A DNA stretch of 42,690 bases, from positions 1-42,690 of the IMG/VR virus record IMGVR_UViG_3300044825_002244. One strand, written 5' to 3'. The notes under the pieces were generated by a model. That model was not told where the DNA came from, ran no database searches, and worked only from the letters and a program-made list of their open reading frames with translations. The translations under genes were made by a program, and so were the position numbers. This document shows positions 1 through 7,432 of this stretch, one piece after another (position 1 is the stretch's first letter; every line of letters starts with the position of its first letter). The stretch is from a virus.

Positions 1-34
1 TCTCCACGTGCCGCGGTGCAGTGACCACCGCCGG

Positions 35-217
35 TGTGAGGGAGGGGGTTAGTTGGCACAGACTTCACGGGCTCACGGGGGTGGGGGGATGGGCCGCAAA
101 CCCTGACCACGTAAGGCTTTGCGGGGTAGGGGGTGAAAAATCGGCGGCATTTTGAGATTGGCACAAAATGCTCAAGAATTTAACGGGAATGGGGCTTCTT
201 GGGCGGGGTTTGGCACA
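35..217 (+). repeat. Left phage end with three transposase-type end sites (L1-L3)
   Basis: The core TTGGCACA occurs three times in the same orientation at 53-60, 158-165 and 210-217. The outermost copy lies 18 bases inside a TG dinucleotide at 35-36. The right end shows exactly the same geometry in inverted orientation, so base 35 is called as the first phage base. Aligning all six copies gives a longer consensus close to TTTGATTTGGCACAA. In Mu-like phages the transposase binds several such sites at each end and cleaves next to terminal CA/TG. That these are the transposase sites is inferred from position, number and symmetry. Confidence 0.85.
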
Positions 218-231
218 AGACAGCCCCATTT

Positions 232-771
232 TCACGCCGGTGCCCAGGGCTTGAGGGCGCCCAGCTGGATGAGTAGCCGGAGTTGGGCGACGAGGGCATC
301 CTGGTCGAGCTGGCGCAGGGCTTCGGGACCGCCAGGGAGGTGCGAGGCGAAGGAAAGCAGGACGTTGTAGGCCTCGGCCGCCGCTTGCACCTGGTGCGCC
401 AAGACGACCTGGTCGAAATCACGGCCATGAACCACCGAGCAGGCGATCGCCACCCTGGCCAATAGCTCGGCATCAACTACACCCCCACGAAACGCCCTAT
501 TTACCGCGTATTCAGACCTTGGTGGAGACCTGAGAAGCCCCGCTTCGCCCGTACCTTCCTCCGCCGCTTGCGGAGCATCGAGCGCCTCTGGCGCCACCTC
601 TCCCCCTTGCAGCTTGGCATCGATCAGTGCCTGCACTGCTGGCGGTGGAAGATACACGCGACAAACCCCACCCTTCCCGCCCTTGCCGGCGATCTCACGG
701 AATGGCCACGCCTCTCGCGCCACGAGCCCGTACCAACCCTTGGCCGATTTTGGCATGCCTGCCAGGCGCAT
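232..771 (-). CDS. c: Mu c-type lysogeny repressor
   Basis: Predicted repressor that keeps the prophage silent by binding operators in the 772-957 region, which also carries the divergent early promoter. With an ATG start at 769-771 it is 179 residues. Residues about 6-50 form a Mu-type helix-turn-helix/wing (MPKSAKGWYGLVAREAW, then a glycine-lysine-rich wing and VYLPPP). This segment closely matches the N-terminus of the transposase encoded from 2412, the relationship known for Mu c and MuA. The remainder is helix-rich and probably mediates oligomerisation. The open frame extends upstream to a GTG at 918, but that would run through the operator array; the ATG codons at 769-771 and 754-756 are more sensible. 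Neither has a clear Shine-Dalgarno sequence, so the exact start is uncertain. It is transcribed away from the rest of the phage, as expected for a Mu-like repressor. Confidence 0.85.
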   Translation of the reverse strand: MRLAGMPKSAKGWYGLVAREAWPFREIAGKGGKGGVCRVYLPPPAVQALIDAKLQGGEVAPEALDAPQAAEEGTGEAGLLRSPPRSEYAVNRAFRGGVVDAELLARVAIACSVVHGRDFDQVVLAHQVQAAAEAYNVLLSFASHLPGGPEALRQLDQDALVAQLRLLIQLGALKPWAPA

Positions 772-793
772 CTTGAAAAGAGCCGCGATAGAC

Positions 794-913
794 AGGTAGT
801 TACCAGAGGTTAAAACTCTGACGGTAGGTAACAACTCAAAAACCCCCGTAATTACAGCGTTTCTAAGAAAATAGTTACAAACGTGGTTGTTACCTGTTGA
901 CAGAGGTAATAAC
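794..913. promoter_or_regulatory. Operator array between repressor and ner
   Basis: Repeated half-sites of the form GGTAAC/GTTACC fill this stretch: GTTACC at 799-804, GGTAAC at 827-832, GTTACA at 874-879, GTTACC at 889-894 and GGTAAT at 905-910. AGGTAACAAC at 826-835 is the exact reverse complement of GTTGTTACCT at 886-895, and AGGTAATAAC at 904-913 is a near copy. The sites overlap the candidate promoters in both directions. In Mu the equivalent operators also serve as the transpositional enhancer bound by the transposase N-terminus, and that double role is inferred here. The DNA is visibly more AT-rich than the flanking genes. Confidence 0.7.
810..839 (-). promoter_or_regulatory. Weak candidate repressor promoter
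   Basis: On the minus strand TTGAGT (834-839) and TTTTAA (810-815) are separated by 18 bases and lie about 40 bases upstream of the repressor ATG. The operator half-site at 827-832 falls in the spacer, which would allow autoregulation or Ner repression. Both hexamers are poor matches, so this is only a candidate. Confidence 0.25.
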
Positions 914-924
914 TTCACTACACA
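897..924 (+). promoter_or_regulatory. Candidate early promoter (Pe) for ner and the early operon
   Basis: A perfect -35 hexamer TTGACA at 897-902 is followed after 16 bases by a weak -10 (TACACA, 919-924). It lies between operator half-sites at 889-894 and 905-910, so a bound repressor would block it. Transcription would start near 931, which argues that ner begins at the ATG at 958 and not at 925 or 931. Confidence 0.5.
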
Positions 925-957
925 ATGGCGATGTCAATACCAAACGAGACATTTGAC

Positions 958-1281
958 ATGCCAAGAAAGCCCCCCGCCAAGCAGGACTGGACCAACGAGT
1001 TCATCAAGTACCGCCTGCGGTCTCAATTCGGATCCATGACCGCCATGGCGGGCTGCTACGGGCTCGATCCGTCGGTGATCAGGCGGACTCTGCAGGTGCC
1101 ATACCCGAAGGTCGAGCGCGTCATCGCCGCGGCCCTTGGCACGACCCCGGCCGACATCTGGCCGAGTCGCTACGACCCCGAATTGCTGCGCACCAATTGG
1201 CGTCTCTGGCGTCGTCTGAGCAATCTGCAGTCTAGCACCGCAGAACCCGCGCCGCTGGTCGAAACCGAACAAGCGAATTGA
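958..1281 (+). CDS. ner: Ner-like early transcriptional regulator
   Basis: Small HTH protein of about 107 residues of the Ner/Nlp (SfsB) family. In Mu, Ner binds between the divergent promoters and dampens both repressor and early transcription during lytic growth. Family marks are the opening K-Q-D-W segment, a helix-turn-helix at about residues 26-48 (AMAGCYGLDPSVIRRTL) and the ending TTPADIWPSRY at about 62-72. It is divergent from the repressor across the operator array. In-frame ATGs at 925 and 931 exist but sit in or before the predicted promoter start, so 958 is preferred. The next gene starts two bases after the stop, so they are co-transcribed. Confidence 0.85.
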   Translation: MPRKPPAKQDWTNEFIKYRLRSQFGSMTAMAGCYGLDPSVIRRTLQVPYPKVERVIAAALGTTPADIWPSRYDPELLRTNWRLWRRLSNLQSSTAEPAPLVETEQAN

Positions 1282-1282
1282 C

Positions 1283-1726
1283 ATGCTTGACCGTCACGAA
1301 CCGGACCTATTCAGCGGCTTGCCAGAAGCGCGCCCGGGCGGGCTTGGCTGTGCCGTCGAAATCGCCGCAGCGATCACGCAAGCGCTCGAATCGGCGCGCC
1401 TAAAACAGGGCGTTTCACGCGAGACCGTCGTACAGCGAATGGGCTTTCACCTGGGCGAGCGGCTGAGCGAAGCGACGCTCAACAGCTACACCAGCCAGGC
1501 GCAAGAGGGGCGGGAAATCAGCCTACGGCGAGCGATGGCGTTTGACGCGGCGATCGGCCGTGATGTCCTCCTGGCGCTCTATGCGCGGAAGCGCGGGGCG
1601 CGCCAGGTGGTGACGCAAGAGGATGGCGAGCTGCTCGAATGGGCCCGCCTGCACCAGCAAGAGAAGGTCATCACCGCCCGCAAGCGGGCGCTTGAGGCCG
1701 CAATCCTTACGAGGAAAATCAGATGA
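1283..1726 (+). CDS. Early-region hypothetical protein, possible DNA-binding
   Basis: 147 residues, largely helical. Residues about 25-100 read like a helix-turn-helix region in which a helical pair (ALESARLKQGVSRETVVQRM) precedes a serine/threonine-rich loop and more helices. The C-terminus is a charged helix rich in Lys, Arg and Glu. Genes of this size and position, between ner and the transposase, are common in transposable phages and often annotated as putative regulators; I do not recognise the exact family. It follows ner by one base and overlaps the next start by four bases (ATGA), so it belongs to the early operon. The regulatory role is an inference. Confidence 0.7.
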   Translation: MLDRHEPDLFSGLPEARPGGLGCAVEIAAAITQALESARLKQGVSRETVVQRMGFHLGERLSEATLNSYTSQAQEGREISLRRAMAFDAAIGRDVLLALYARKRGARQVVTQEDGELLEWARLHQQEKVITARKRALEAAILTRKIR

Positions 1727-1947
1727 GCAAGGCACTCCCCGTCTACACCCTGGCCTTTCCAGAAAGCCGAATTGCCAGCCATGCCTACCGCGCTGGCGTC
1801 TTTGACACGCTGCTCACTCTGCTTGATGGGTGCTCGCCGATGCCCTTCCCGTACCTGGCAGGGTCTGCCGATGCGGACGCCTACAAAGCCGGCAAGCGTG
1901 AGGCTGATGAGCTTGTCACGGCGTTGGCTGGTGGGGTGGCCGCATGA
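1723..1947 (+). CDS. Small early hypothetical protein
   Basis: 74 residues with no family recognised. It opens with MSKALPVYTLAFPESRIASH and has a central aromatic/proline stretch (PMPFPYLAGSADADAYKAGKREADE) before a helical end. It contains no obvious metal-binding or membrane motif. Its ATG overlaps the preceding stop by four bases, and its own stop overlaps the next ATG in the same way, so translation is probably coupled through this early cluster. Confidence 0.6.
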   Translation: MSKALPVYTLAFPESRIASHAYRAGVFDTLLTLLDGCSPMPFPYLAGSADADAYKAGKREADELVTALAGGVAA

Positions 1948-2231
1948 GCGAGAGCGGATTTGATGAGCGGTTCCCGATCACAGGGGCCAAGCGATTCACC
2001 AGGCGAAAAGCGGACGAGTACGCGTCGCCACACATCAGCTGCGACGAGGCCCACCTGCTGGCGCTGGAACTGTTGCAGCAGTTCGATGGGCAACCGGTGT
2101 CGGTCATTCGGCAGGTACTGCGCCAAGCCGACCAGTGGCTGGACGCAGTCACCACGCTCAGCTGCGGAGAGGCTACGGAATTTGCGCGAGCCGTTGAAGT
2201 ATGGCAGCGCGCTGCTGGCGAATCTCTCTGA
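1944..2231 (+). CDS. Small early hypothetical protein
   Basis: 95 residues, soluble, helix-rich in the C-terminal half (LLALELLQQFDGQPVSVIRQ and VTTLSCGEATEFARAVEVW). The middle looks like a short helical domain with two amphipathic helices joined by a GQPVS turn. I recognise no family. It starts in an ATGA overlap with the preceding gene and is the last plus-strand gene before the transposase. Its 3' end overlaps the end of the minus-strand gene at 2173-2343 by 59 bases, a convergent arrangement. Confidence 0.6.
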   Translation: MSESGFDERFPITGAKRFTRRKADEYASPHISCDEAHLLALELLQQFDGQPVSVIRQVLRQADQWLDAVTTLSCGEATEFARAVEVWQRAAGESL

Positions 2232-2343
2232 TGGCGTCGCTCAGGTAGTGGTCGGATTTGTACGAACTGCCGGCCGCTTCCATGACTTTCGCCAGCGTGA
2301 GCACCTGGGTGACAAGCAAGGTTTCAAGTAATTCTTTTTCCAT
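2173..2343 (-). CDS. Small antisense gene between early cluster and transposase
   Basis: 56-residue acidic/amphipathic protein beginning MEKELLETLLVTQVLTLAKV and ending in basic helix IRQQRAAILQRLAQIP. The start at 2341-2343 is preceded by a good Shine-Dalgarno AGGAGA (minus strand of 2350-2355) with six bases spacing, which supports it as real. It lies opposite the plus-strand operon in the only gap (2232-2411) before the transposase gene. Mostly helical with no known motif; function unknown. It could be a small modulator of the A gene or merely a conserved early peptide. An upstream extension of the frame to 2397 lacks a comparable ribosome site. Confidence 0.55.
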   Translation of the reverse strand: MEKELLETLLVTQVLTLAKVMEAAGSSYKSDHYLSDAIREIRQQRAAILQRLAQIP

Positions 2344-2411
2344 GAGGGGTCTCCTGTGAAGGTTGAATGTCTGCAGTTTCCGAGGCTGCGCGGCCATTTT
2401 AACGCCACGGG

Positions 2412-4748
2412 ATGGCCCCTCACCCCACCCCGGTCACTCGCATGAAAACCGCCTATTCCTGCAGCGAATTGGCTGCGATGACACTCCAACAAATGCCCAA
2501 AACAGCCAAAGGCTGGTATGACCTGGTCGAGCGCGAAGGCTGGGAGTCAATCGAAGTCAAGGCCGCCGGCGGCCGAGGCGGCATCAAGCGCCTCTACACC
2601 CCCCCAGCCCCCCTCCTCAAGCAGATCCGCCTCAAGGAAAAAGCCCTCCACGCGATCGCCAACCCGCCGCGCGAGCAGCAAATCCTTGCCGCGCTCGTCG
2701 CCACGCTCGGCGACATCCAGGCCAGGCACGAAGCCGAAGAAGCCGAGCGCAAGGTCAAGGCAGAAGCCGTCCTGCGCGAAATGGCCGGGCTCAGTGAGCG
2801 CGAATCGCTGACCCTCAACGGCCACAGCGAAATCGCCAGAGGCTGGGAGGTCTGGTTTGCGAAAGCGCAGCCGATGCACCGCTCGGCCTCCTGGCTGCCT
2901 TACTCAAACGCCTACAACGCCCGCGAAATCCCGATCGCCGAGGCGATCCGCGAAGCCTTCCCGGAAGTCTCGCCGCGATCGGTGCAGCGCTGGGTCTACG
3001 AGTACGAACGCGGCAACCTGGCCGCCCTGGTAGATCACCGATCCGGCGCCGGTCGCCGCGGTAAAACCCTCTTCAATGCCGCCCCACTGCTGGCCGCAGC
3101 TGCCACCCGCATGCTGCTCGACAAGCCTGGCATACGCACCGGCCAGCTGCACAACCTGCTGGCCACCGCGGCGCGCGATGCGGACAGCGGCGAGACCCTC
3201 TTCAACCCCCCGAGCTACGACCAGGTGATGCGCTTTCAGCGCGCCTGGATCGCCGATCATCAGGACCTCTACCTGCAGGCGACCAACCCCGACGCCTGGA
3301 AGAACCAGAGCATGCTCGCCTTCGGCAGCCGCTCGCAGGATGTCACCGCGCTGAATCAACGCTGGGAGATGGACGCCACCCCGGCCGACTGGCTGCTGCT
3401 CGACGAAGACGGCAAGAAGCGGCGTTACACGGTGTCGGTGATTGTCGACGTCTGGAGCCGTGAAATGCTGGTCATCGTCAGCCGCACGCCGAAGACGGTG
3501 ACGCACTGCCTTGCCCTGCGCGCCGCCCTGCTGGCCTGGGGCGTGCCATCAGAGATCGTCACCGACAACGGGCAGGACTACCAGTCCGAACACTTCAAGC
3601 GAGCGCTCACCGCGCTCGGCATCACGCACCTCACCACCGCCCCATTCACGCCGGAAGAGAAGCCGCACGTCGAGCGCGCGATCAAGACCTTGAACCACTC
3701 GATTCTGGAGCTTCTTCCCTCCTTTGCCGGACACTCGGTCGCCGACAGAAAGGCCATCGAGGCGCGCGAATCGTTCGCCGTCCGCCTCGCCAAGCGCGGC
3801 GAAACGGTCGATTTCACCGAAGGATTCGGCGCCGCCGCACTCACCGGAAACGCCCTGCAACGCACGGTCAACGACTGGATTGCCGGCGTCTATGAGCAAC
3901 GCGCGCACGGGGGCCTGGCTGGCCTCAGCCCGTTCGCCAAAGCCGCCAGCTGGACGGGCGAAACGCGGCGCATCGCCGACGAGCGCGCGCTCGACCTCCT
4001 GCTCGCCAGGCCGGCCGGCGGCACGCGGACGCTGCAGAAGAAGGGCATCGCGCTCGACAACACCTGGTTCATCGCGCCCGAGCTGGCGACGATCGAAATG
4101 GGCAGCACGCTCGAGCTTTACGAGACGCCTGACCTCGGCCGGGTGATCGTCTACTACCGCAAGAACTTCCTGTGCATCGCCGAGGCGCCAGAGCGCACCG
4201 GCGCCGATCGGGCGGCGATCGCAGCCACTGCCACCGCCATGCAGCGCGAGCGGATGCGCGAGCAGAAGGCCGCCGTCAAGCTCATCACCAAGGGCACGGC
4301 GAGCACCGACGATGTGCTGAAGCGTCACCTGGCAGAAGCGGCGACCGCCGCCGGCAAGCTGATCGCCGGCCCGTTTGGCGCCAAGGACTACCAGAGCGCC
4401 GGGCTCACCGAAGCCGGCAAGGCACGGGCCGCGCTCGACGGCCCGAAGGCCAGCAGCCGCGCGGCGGAACTCTCTGCGCAGGCCCGCGCAGCGATGGCCG
4501 AAACGCCCGCGAACGTCACCCCGCACCCCGCCGCACGGGCGCACGCCACCCCGCTGGAAGGCATGACCGCCCCCGAAAAATACGCGCTTTGGCTGGATTA
4601 CCGCGCCCTGGTACAGGCCAACGGCGACGACGTGGAAGTACTCGCAGAAGCCTGGCAACGCCGCTTCTATGTGGGCTTCCCGCAGAGCTCCATTTACCGC
4701 GCTCAGGCCACGCTGGCCAGGGAGCAAAAAGAAACCCGCGGCGGGTAG
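2412..4748 (+). CDS. A: Mu-type DDE transposase A
   Basis: 778-residue transposase (MuA is 663) that joins phage ends to target DNA for integration and replicative transposition. The N-terminus (about 28-75: MPKTAKGWYDLVEREGW, then a GGRGG wing) is the Mu-type HTH shared with the repressor. Residues about 140-300 hold the end-binding HTH subdomains. The RNase H-like core carries D321 (WEMDAT), D385 (VTDNGQDY) and E421 (PHVERAIKTLN), a complete DDE triad. A beta-barrel follows at about 520-600 and a helical, Ala/Lys-rich C-terminal part that would contact B. An in-frame ATG at 2442 aligns better with MuA; neither start has a strong ribosome site, so the first 10 residues are uncertain. Confidence 0.95.
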   Translation: MAPHPTPVTRMKTAYSCSELAAMTLQQMPKTAKGWYDLVEREGWESIEVKAAGGRGGIKRLYTPPAPLLKQIRLKEKALHAIANPPREQQILAALVATLGDIQARHEAEEAERKVKAEAVLREMAGLSERESLTLNGHSEIARGWEVWFAKAQPMHRSASWLPYSNAYNAREIPIAEAIREAFPEVSPRSVQRWVYEYERGNLAALVDHRSGAGRRGKTLFNAAPLLAAAATRMLLDKPGIRTGQLHNLLATAARDADSGETLFNPPSYDQVMRFQRAWIADHQDLYLQATNPDAWKNQSMLAFGSRSQDVTALNQRWEMDATPADWLLLDEDGKKRRYTVSVIVDVWSREMLVIVSRTPKTVTHCLALRAALLAWGVPSEIVTDNGQDYQSEHFKRALTALGITHLTTAPFTPEEKPHVERAIKTLNHSILELLPSFAGHSVADRKAIEARESFAVRLAKRGETVDFTEGFGAAALTGNALQRTVNDWIAGVYEQRAHGGLAGLSPFAKAASWTGETRRIADERALDLLLARPAGGTRTLQKKGIALDNTWFIAPELATIEMGSTLELYETPDLGRVIVYYRKNFLCIAEAPERTGADRAAIAATATAMQRERMREQKAAVKLITKGTASTDDVLKRHLAEAATAAGKLIAGPFGAKDYQSAGLTEAGKARAALDGPKASSRAAELSAQARAAMAETPANVTPHPAARAHATPLEGMTAPEKYALWLDYRALVQANGDDVEVLAEAWQRRFYVGFPQSSIYRAQATLAREQKETRGG

Positions 4749-4808
4749 AAGCCGCCACGGGTCACCCCGGCGAGAGCCGGTCCATCCACACAAGGAAGGA
4801 GTATGACT

Positions 4809-5591
4809 ATGCAGCAAAACCCGCAACCGGGCAAGCCGTTGTCTGCCGGCCCCACGGCCGGCGCCGGCCAGATCGCGCCGCTGGCCAACATCGGCATCAT
4901 GGAGCAGGCGCTCCAGCGGCTCAGCACCCGCAGCCCCAGCGACCCCGGCATGATGGTCGTCAGCGGCCCCAGCGGCTACGGCAAGAGCGTCGCAGCCGCC
5001 TGGGCCAAAGCCCGGCACCGCGCCTACTACGTCCAGCTGGACGACTTCATCACCAAGAAGAGCCTGCTGATCAGCCTGTGCAAGGCGCTCGGGCTGGAAA
5101 CCAACGGATCGGCCCCGCGCGGCACGACCGCAGAACTTGCCGACCTGGTCGGCGCCCAGCTCAACGGCAGCCGGCGGACGCTGATCATCGACGAATTCGA
5201 CTTCGCGGTCGAAAAGGGCCTGGTGATGAGCGTCTTCTCGATCTACGAGAAGAGCAAGGCCAGCATCGTGCTGATTGGCGAGGAAGCCTTGCCGGGCAAG
5301 CTCAAGCGCTGGGAGAAGTTCGACGGGCGCGTGCTCGACACGCTCTACGCCGAGGCCGTTGGCCTGGACGATGCGCGCACGCTGGCCAGCCACAAGTACC
5401 CGGGCTTTGCCTTTGGCGACGACCTGCTGGCGCACCTGGTCGAGATCGCCAAGGGCAGCGTGCGGCGGGTGAACAACAATCTCGGGATCATCCACGACGA
5501 GGCCCTGGGGCTTGGCTGGGATGGCTGCGACCTGGCCAGCTGGGGCGATCGCCCGCTGCAGCTGCCGGACGTGAAGAGGAGGGTGCGGTAA
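4809..5591 (+). CDS. B: MuB-like target-capture AAA+ ATPase
   Basis: 260-residue ATPase that would bind target DNA, stimulate the transposase and provide target immunity. It has Walker A GPSGYGKS at about residues 53-60, Walker B LIIDEFD at about 125-131 and a sensor-like segment SIVLIGEEALPGKL at about 150-163. MuB is longer (312) and starts with an HTH; here only about 45 proline/glycine-rich residues precede the ATPase domain, so the HTH is absent. AGGAAGGAG at 4793-4801 is only one base from the ATG at 4803 but seven from the ATG at 4809, hence the chosen start. It follows A by 60 bases and overlaps the next gene by one base (TAATG). Confidence 0.92.
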   Translation: MQQNPQPGKPLSAGPTAGAGQIAPLANIGIMEQALQRLSTRSPSDPGMMVVSGPSGYGKSVAAAWAKARHRAYYVQLDDFITKKSLLISLCKALGLETNGSAPRGTTAELADLVGAQLNGSRRTLIIDEFDFAVEKGLVMSVFSIYEKSKASIVLIGEEALPGKLKRWEKFDGRVLDTLYAEAVGLDDARTLASHKYPGFAFGDDLLAHLVEIAKGSVRRVNNNLGIIHDEALGLGWDGCDLASWGDRPLQLPDVKRRVR

Positions 5592-6238
5592 TGGCCCGCA
5601 AACCTGCAATCCTCGAGCTCGTCGGGGGAAAAAGTCAGCGGCAGCGGGTGTGGGAGGCGGTTCGCGCGATCGACAACGCGGTCGGATGCTTCACCGCTGA
5701 CGACCTCTCCCGCCGTTCCAAGGTCGAGTATGAGCCCGTGCGCTATTTCGTGCGGGGATGGCTGGCCGCTGGCTATCTCGGCGTGCTGTCTGGATGGACG
5801 CCTGGCGGCCGTGGCGTTAAAAACGTCTATTCCATGGTTCGGGATAACGGCGTCGAAGCCCCACGCGTGCGCCCCAACGGCGCCGAAATCACGCAGGGCC
5901 GCGGCAGTGAAGCCCTGTGGGCGGCAATGACCGCGCTGGACAGCTTCACGGCAGCCTTTGCCGCCGAAATCGCACAGGTCAGCCCGGTCACGGCCAAGAC
6001 CACCTGCGGGCTGCTCGGCAGGGCCGGCTACCTGGTCGCCGTCGAACCCGGCAAGGGCCTGGGCAAGGGCGGACGGCCCACCGTCTGGCGGGTGGCTGCA
6101 GAGCACCGCCACAAGCCGCGCGCCCCCCAGATCACCCGGCTGAAAGCGATCTATGACCCCAACGTCCACCAGATCGTCTGGGCCGAAGGCGCCGACGATG
6201 CCGCCGAGGCCGTCGACGCCGGCGAGGTGCTCTCATGA
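5591..6238 (+). CDS. Tandem winged-helix early protein
   Basis: 215 residues, start chosen at the TAATG junction with B. Two similar winged-helix-like units are visible. The first is at about residues 17-75 (RVWEAVRAIDNAVGCFTADD, then VRYFVRGWLAAGYLGVL). The second is at about 101-165 (ALWAAMTALDSFTAAFAAEI, then TTCGLLGRAGYLVAVE). Each runs helix, helix, recognition helix with GYL, then a wing. A short acidic tail follows. Genes right after B in D3112-type phages are generally uncharacterised; a DNA-binding or regulatory role is inferred from the fold pattern alone. The stop overlaps the next ATG (ATGA). Confidence 0.7.
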   Translation: MARKPAILELVGGKSQRQRVWEAVRAIDNAVGCFTADDLSRRSKVEYEPVRYFVRGWLAAGYLGVLSGWTPGGRGVKNVYSMVRDNGVEAPRVRPNGAEITQGRGSEALWAAMTALDSFTAAFAAEIAQVSPVTAKTTCGLLGRAGYLVAVEPGKGLGKGGRPTVWRVAAEHRHKPRAPQITRLKAIYDPNVHQIVWAEGADDAAEAVDAGEVLS

Positions 6239-6606
6239 TCATCCAGCCCTACATGATGGAGCGCTGGTTCTCGTTGCTCCAGCAGGCGGTGGCCGACGAT
6301 CCGCGCGGCAAGTCCGGTGTCGTCGATCGCCTAAAGGCAGCCGGCGCCGAGCGCGTCGGTCGGACGCAGCTGATACTGGTCCTGCACGGTCAATACCCGG
6401 CCAGCACCCGCCATCTGGCAGCCAAAGTGCTCGCCGTCTTTGACCGCCATCCGTGTCCGTACCTCGGCACCGAAGTCACCGTCGAGCACTGCATCGAAGT
6501 CAACCGCGGTCCGGCGCCGACGTGGGACCCGGCCGCGCTCGATCAGAGGCGCTGCTGCCAGACCTGCCCGCACAAACCCGCCGTTGTTGAAGGAGAAAAG
6601 GCATGA
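6235..6606 (+). CDS. Early HTH-like protein with C-terminal cysteines
   Basis: 123 residues. Residues about 24-70 resemble a small helix-turn-helix of the Cro/LacI sort (GVVDRLKAAGAERVGRTQLI, then TRHLAAKVLAVFDRHPCPYL). The C-terminus carries a cysteine cluster (RRCCQTCPHKP), which together with C85 could bind a metal. A regulatory function is inferred; no exact family is recognised. Four-base ATGA overlaps at both ends place it in the early operon. Confidence 0.65.
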   Translation: MIIQPYMMERWFSLLQQAVADDPRGKSGVVDRLKAAGAERVGRTQLILVLHGQYPASTRHLAAKVLAVFDRHPCPYLGTEVTVEHCIEVNRGPAPTWDPAALDQRRCCQTCPHKPAVVEGEKA

Positions 6607-6881
6607 CCTACATGAACAGCACGAAGAGTCTCAACAGCCTCGGCGCCGAGGCGCTGAGCGCCATGCCGCGCGGTGGCATCGCCAGCAAGCAAGCCGTTGC
6701 CGCCCTGCACGACGTCGCCCTGGTGCTCGCTGCGAGCATCCATGAGATGGCCGACGCGATTGATCGGGCAGCGCTGCGCGAGGCAATGCAGCTGGTGACC
6801 GATGTGGCCATCAAGCACGACGAGCTGGGGCGCTATGGCGTTTATCCGGCGGTCGATGCGGAAGAGGACGACATTCTATGA
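6603..6881 (+). CDS. Small early hypothetical protein
   Basis: 92 residues, mostly helical, with MTYMNSTKSLNSLGAEALSA at the N-terminus, central amphipathic helices (ALHDVALVLAASIHEMADAI, LREAMQLVTDVAIKHDE) and an acidic end (VDAEEDDIL). The hydrophobicity is amphipathic, not membrane-like. No family recognised. It overlaps both neighbours by four bases (ATGA) and sits immediately upstream of gemA, so it is part of the same polycistronic message. Confidence 0.65.
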   Translation: MTYMNSTKSLNSLGAEALSAMPRGGIASKQAVAALHDVALVLAASIHEMADAIDRAALREAMQLVTDVAIKHDELGRYGVYPAVDAEEDDIL

Positions 6882-7432
6882 GCGCGCCAAACACACCTAC
6901 CGTCAAGGTTGGGATGACCCGTCGGCAGCTCTTGGCTCGCATCCACTGCCTGGCCAAGGAAGCCGGCTGGACGCTCGACGAGTACCGCGACATCCTGGAG
7001 GCGAAGACCGGCAAGCGCTCCAGCTCGGAGCTTGACTTCCGCAGCCTCTCGCGGGCCGTCGCGATGATCGCCGAAGAGGTCAAGCGGCTGTCGAGTGGCG
7101 TTCCAAAGGCTGCCATCCCCGAGCGGCCGGCCAATGAATGGGCCTTCATCGACTCGGCGGCCGAGGAAAAACGCGCGGTGCTGCGCAAGATCTGCGCGAT
7201 CTGCCGGGACATGGGAAACAGCAAGGCATGGGCCGAAGGCGTCGCACGCAGGCACTCCGGCGGCGTCGCGCGGAAGCTCGAGATGATGTCCTACGGCGAG
7301 CTGTACAAGGTGGCGGGGTCGGTGGCCAATTCGCAGCGCCATGCACGACAAAAGGCGCTCCGCGCCGCCGCAGAAGCCGCCACAACCCCCGCTGCTGCCC
7401 ACGTACCAACCCCCCAGGAGCAGATCGCATGA
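6878..7432 (+). CDS. gemA: GemA-like protein (Mu gp16, DUF1018)
   Basis: 184 residues matching Mu GemA in pattern: an N-terminal segment (MTRRQLLARIHCLAKEAGWT, residues 13-32), then DEYRDILEAKTGKRSSSELD and a basic C-terminal half with AVLRKICAICRDMG. In Mu, GemA modulates host gene expression and has been linked to host DNA supercoiling/replication; it is a standard early gene of transposable phages. The C-terminus is Ala/Pro-rich and probably disordered. Starts in ATGA overlap with the preceding gene; an in-frame ATG at residue 13 is an alternative start. Confidence 0.85.
   Translation: MSAPNTPTVKVGMTRRQLLARIHCLAKEAGWTLDEYRDILEAKTGKRSSSELDFRSLSRAVAMIAEEVKRLSSGVPKAAIPERPANEWAFIDSAAEEKRAVLRKICAICRDMGNSKAWAEGVARRHSGGVARKLEMMSYGELYKVAGSVANSQRHARQKALRAAAEAATTPAAAHVPTPQEQIA

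Noticed and set aside
25-32. CCACCGCC in both flanks as an 8-bp target duplication
   Set aside because: It lies two bases outside the left end but six bases outside the right end, and Mu-like elements make 5-bp duplications; chance in GC-rich DNA is more likely.
772-918. N-terminal extension of the repressor to the GTG at 918
   Set aside because: It would translate the operator array; sequence there is AT-rich with repeats and matches no repressor N-terminus.
4172-5590. Upstream extension of the tandem-winged-helix frame through A and B
   Set aside because: Arg/Gly-rich out-of-frame translation of two real genes; the true start is the TAATG at 5591.
3549-5609. Long minus-strand open frame of 686 codons opposite transposase A and B
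   Set aside because: It runs antisense to two clearly conserved genes, has the His/Gly/Arg-rich composition typical of GC-rich antisense frames, and has no ribosome site.
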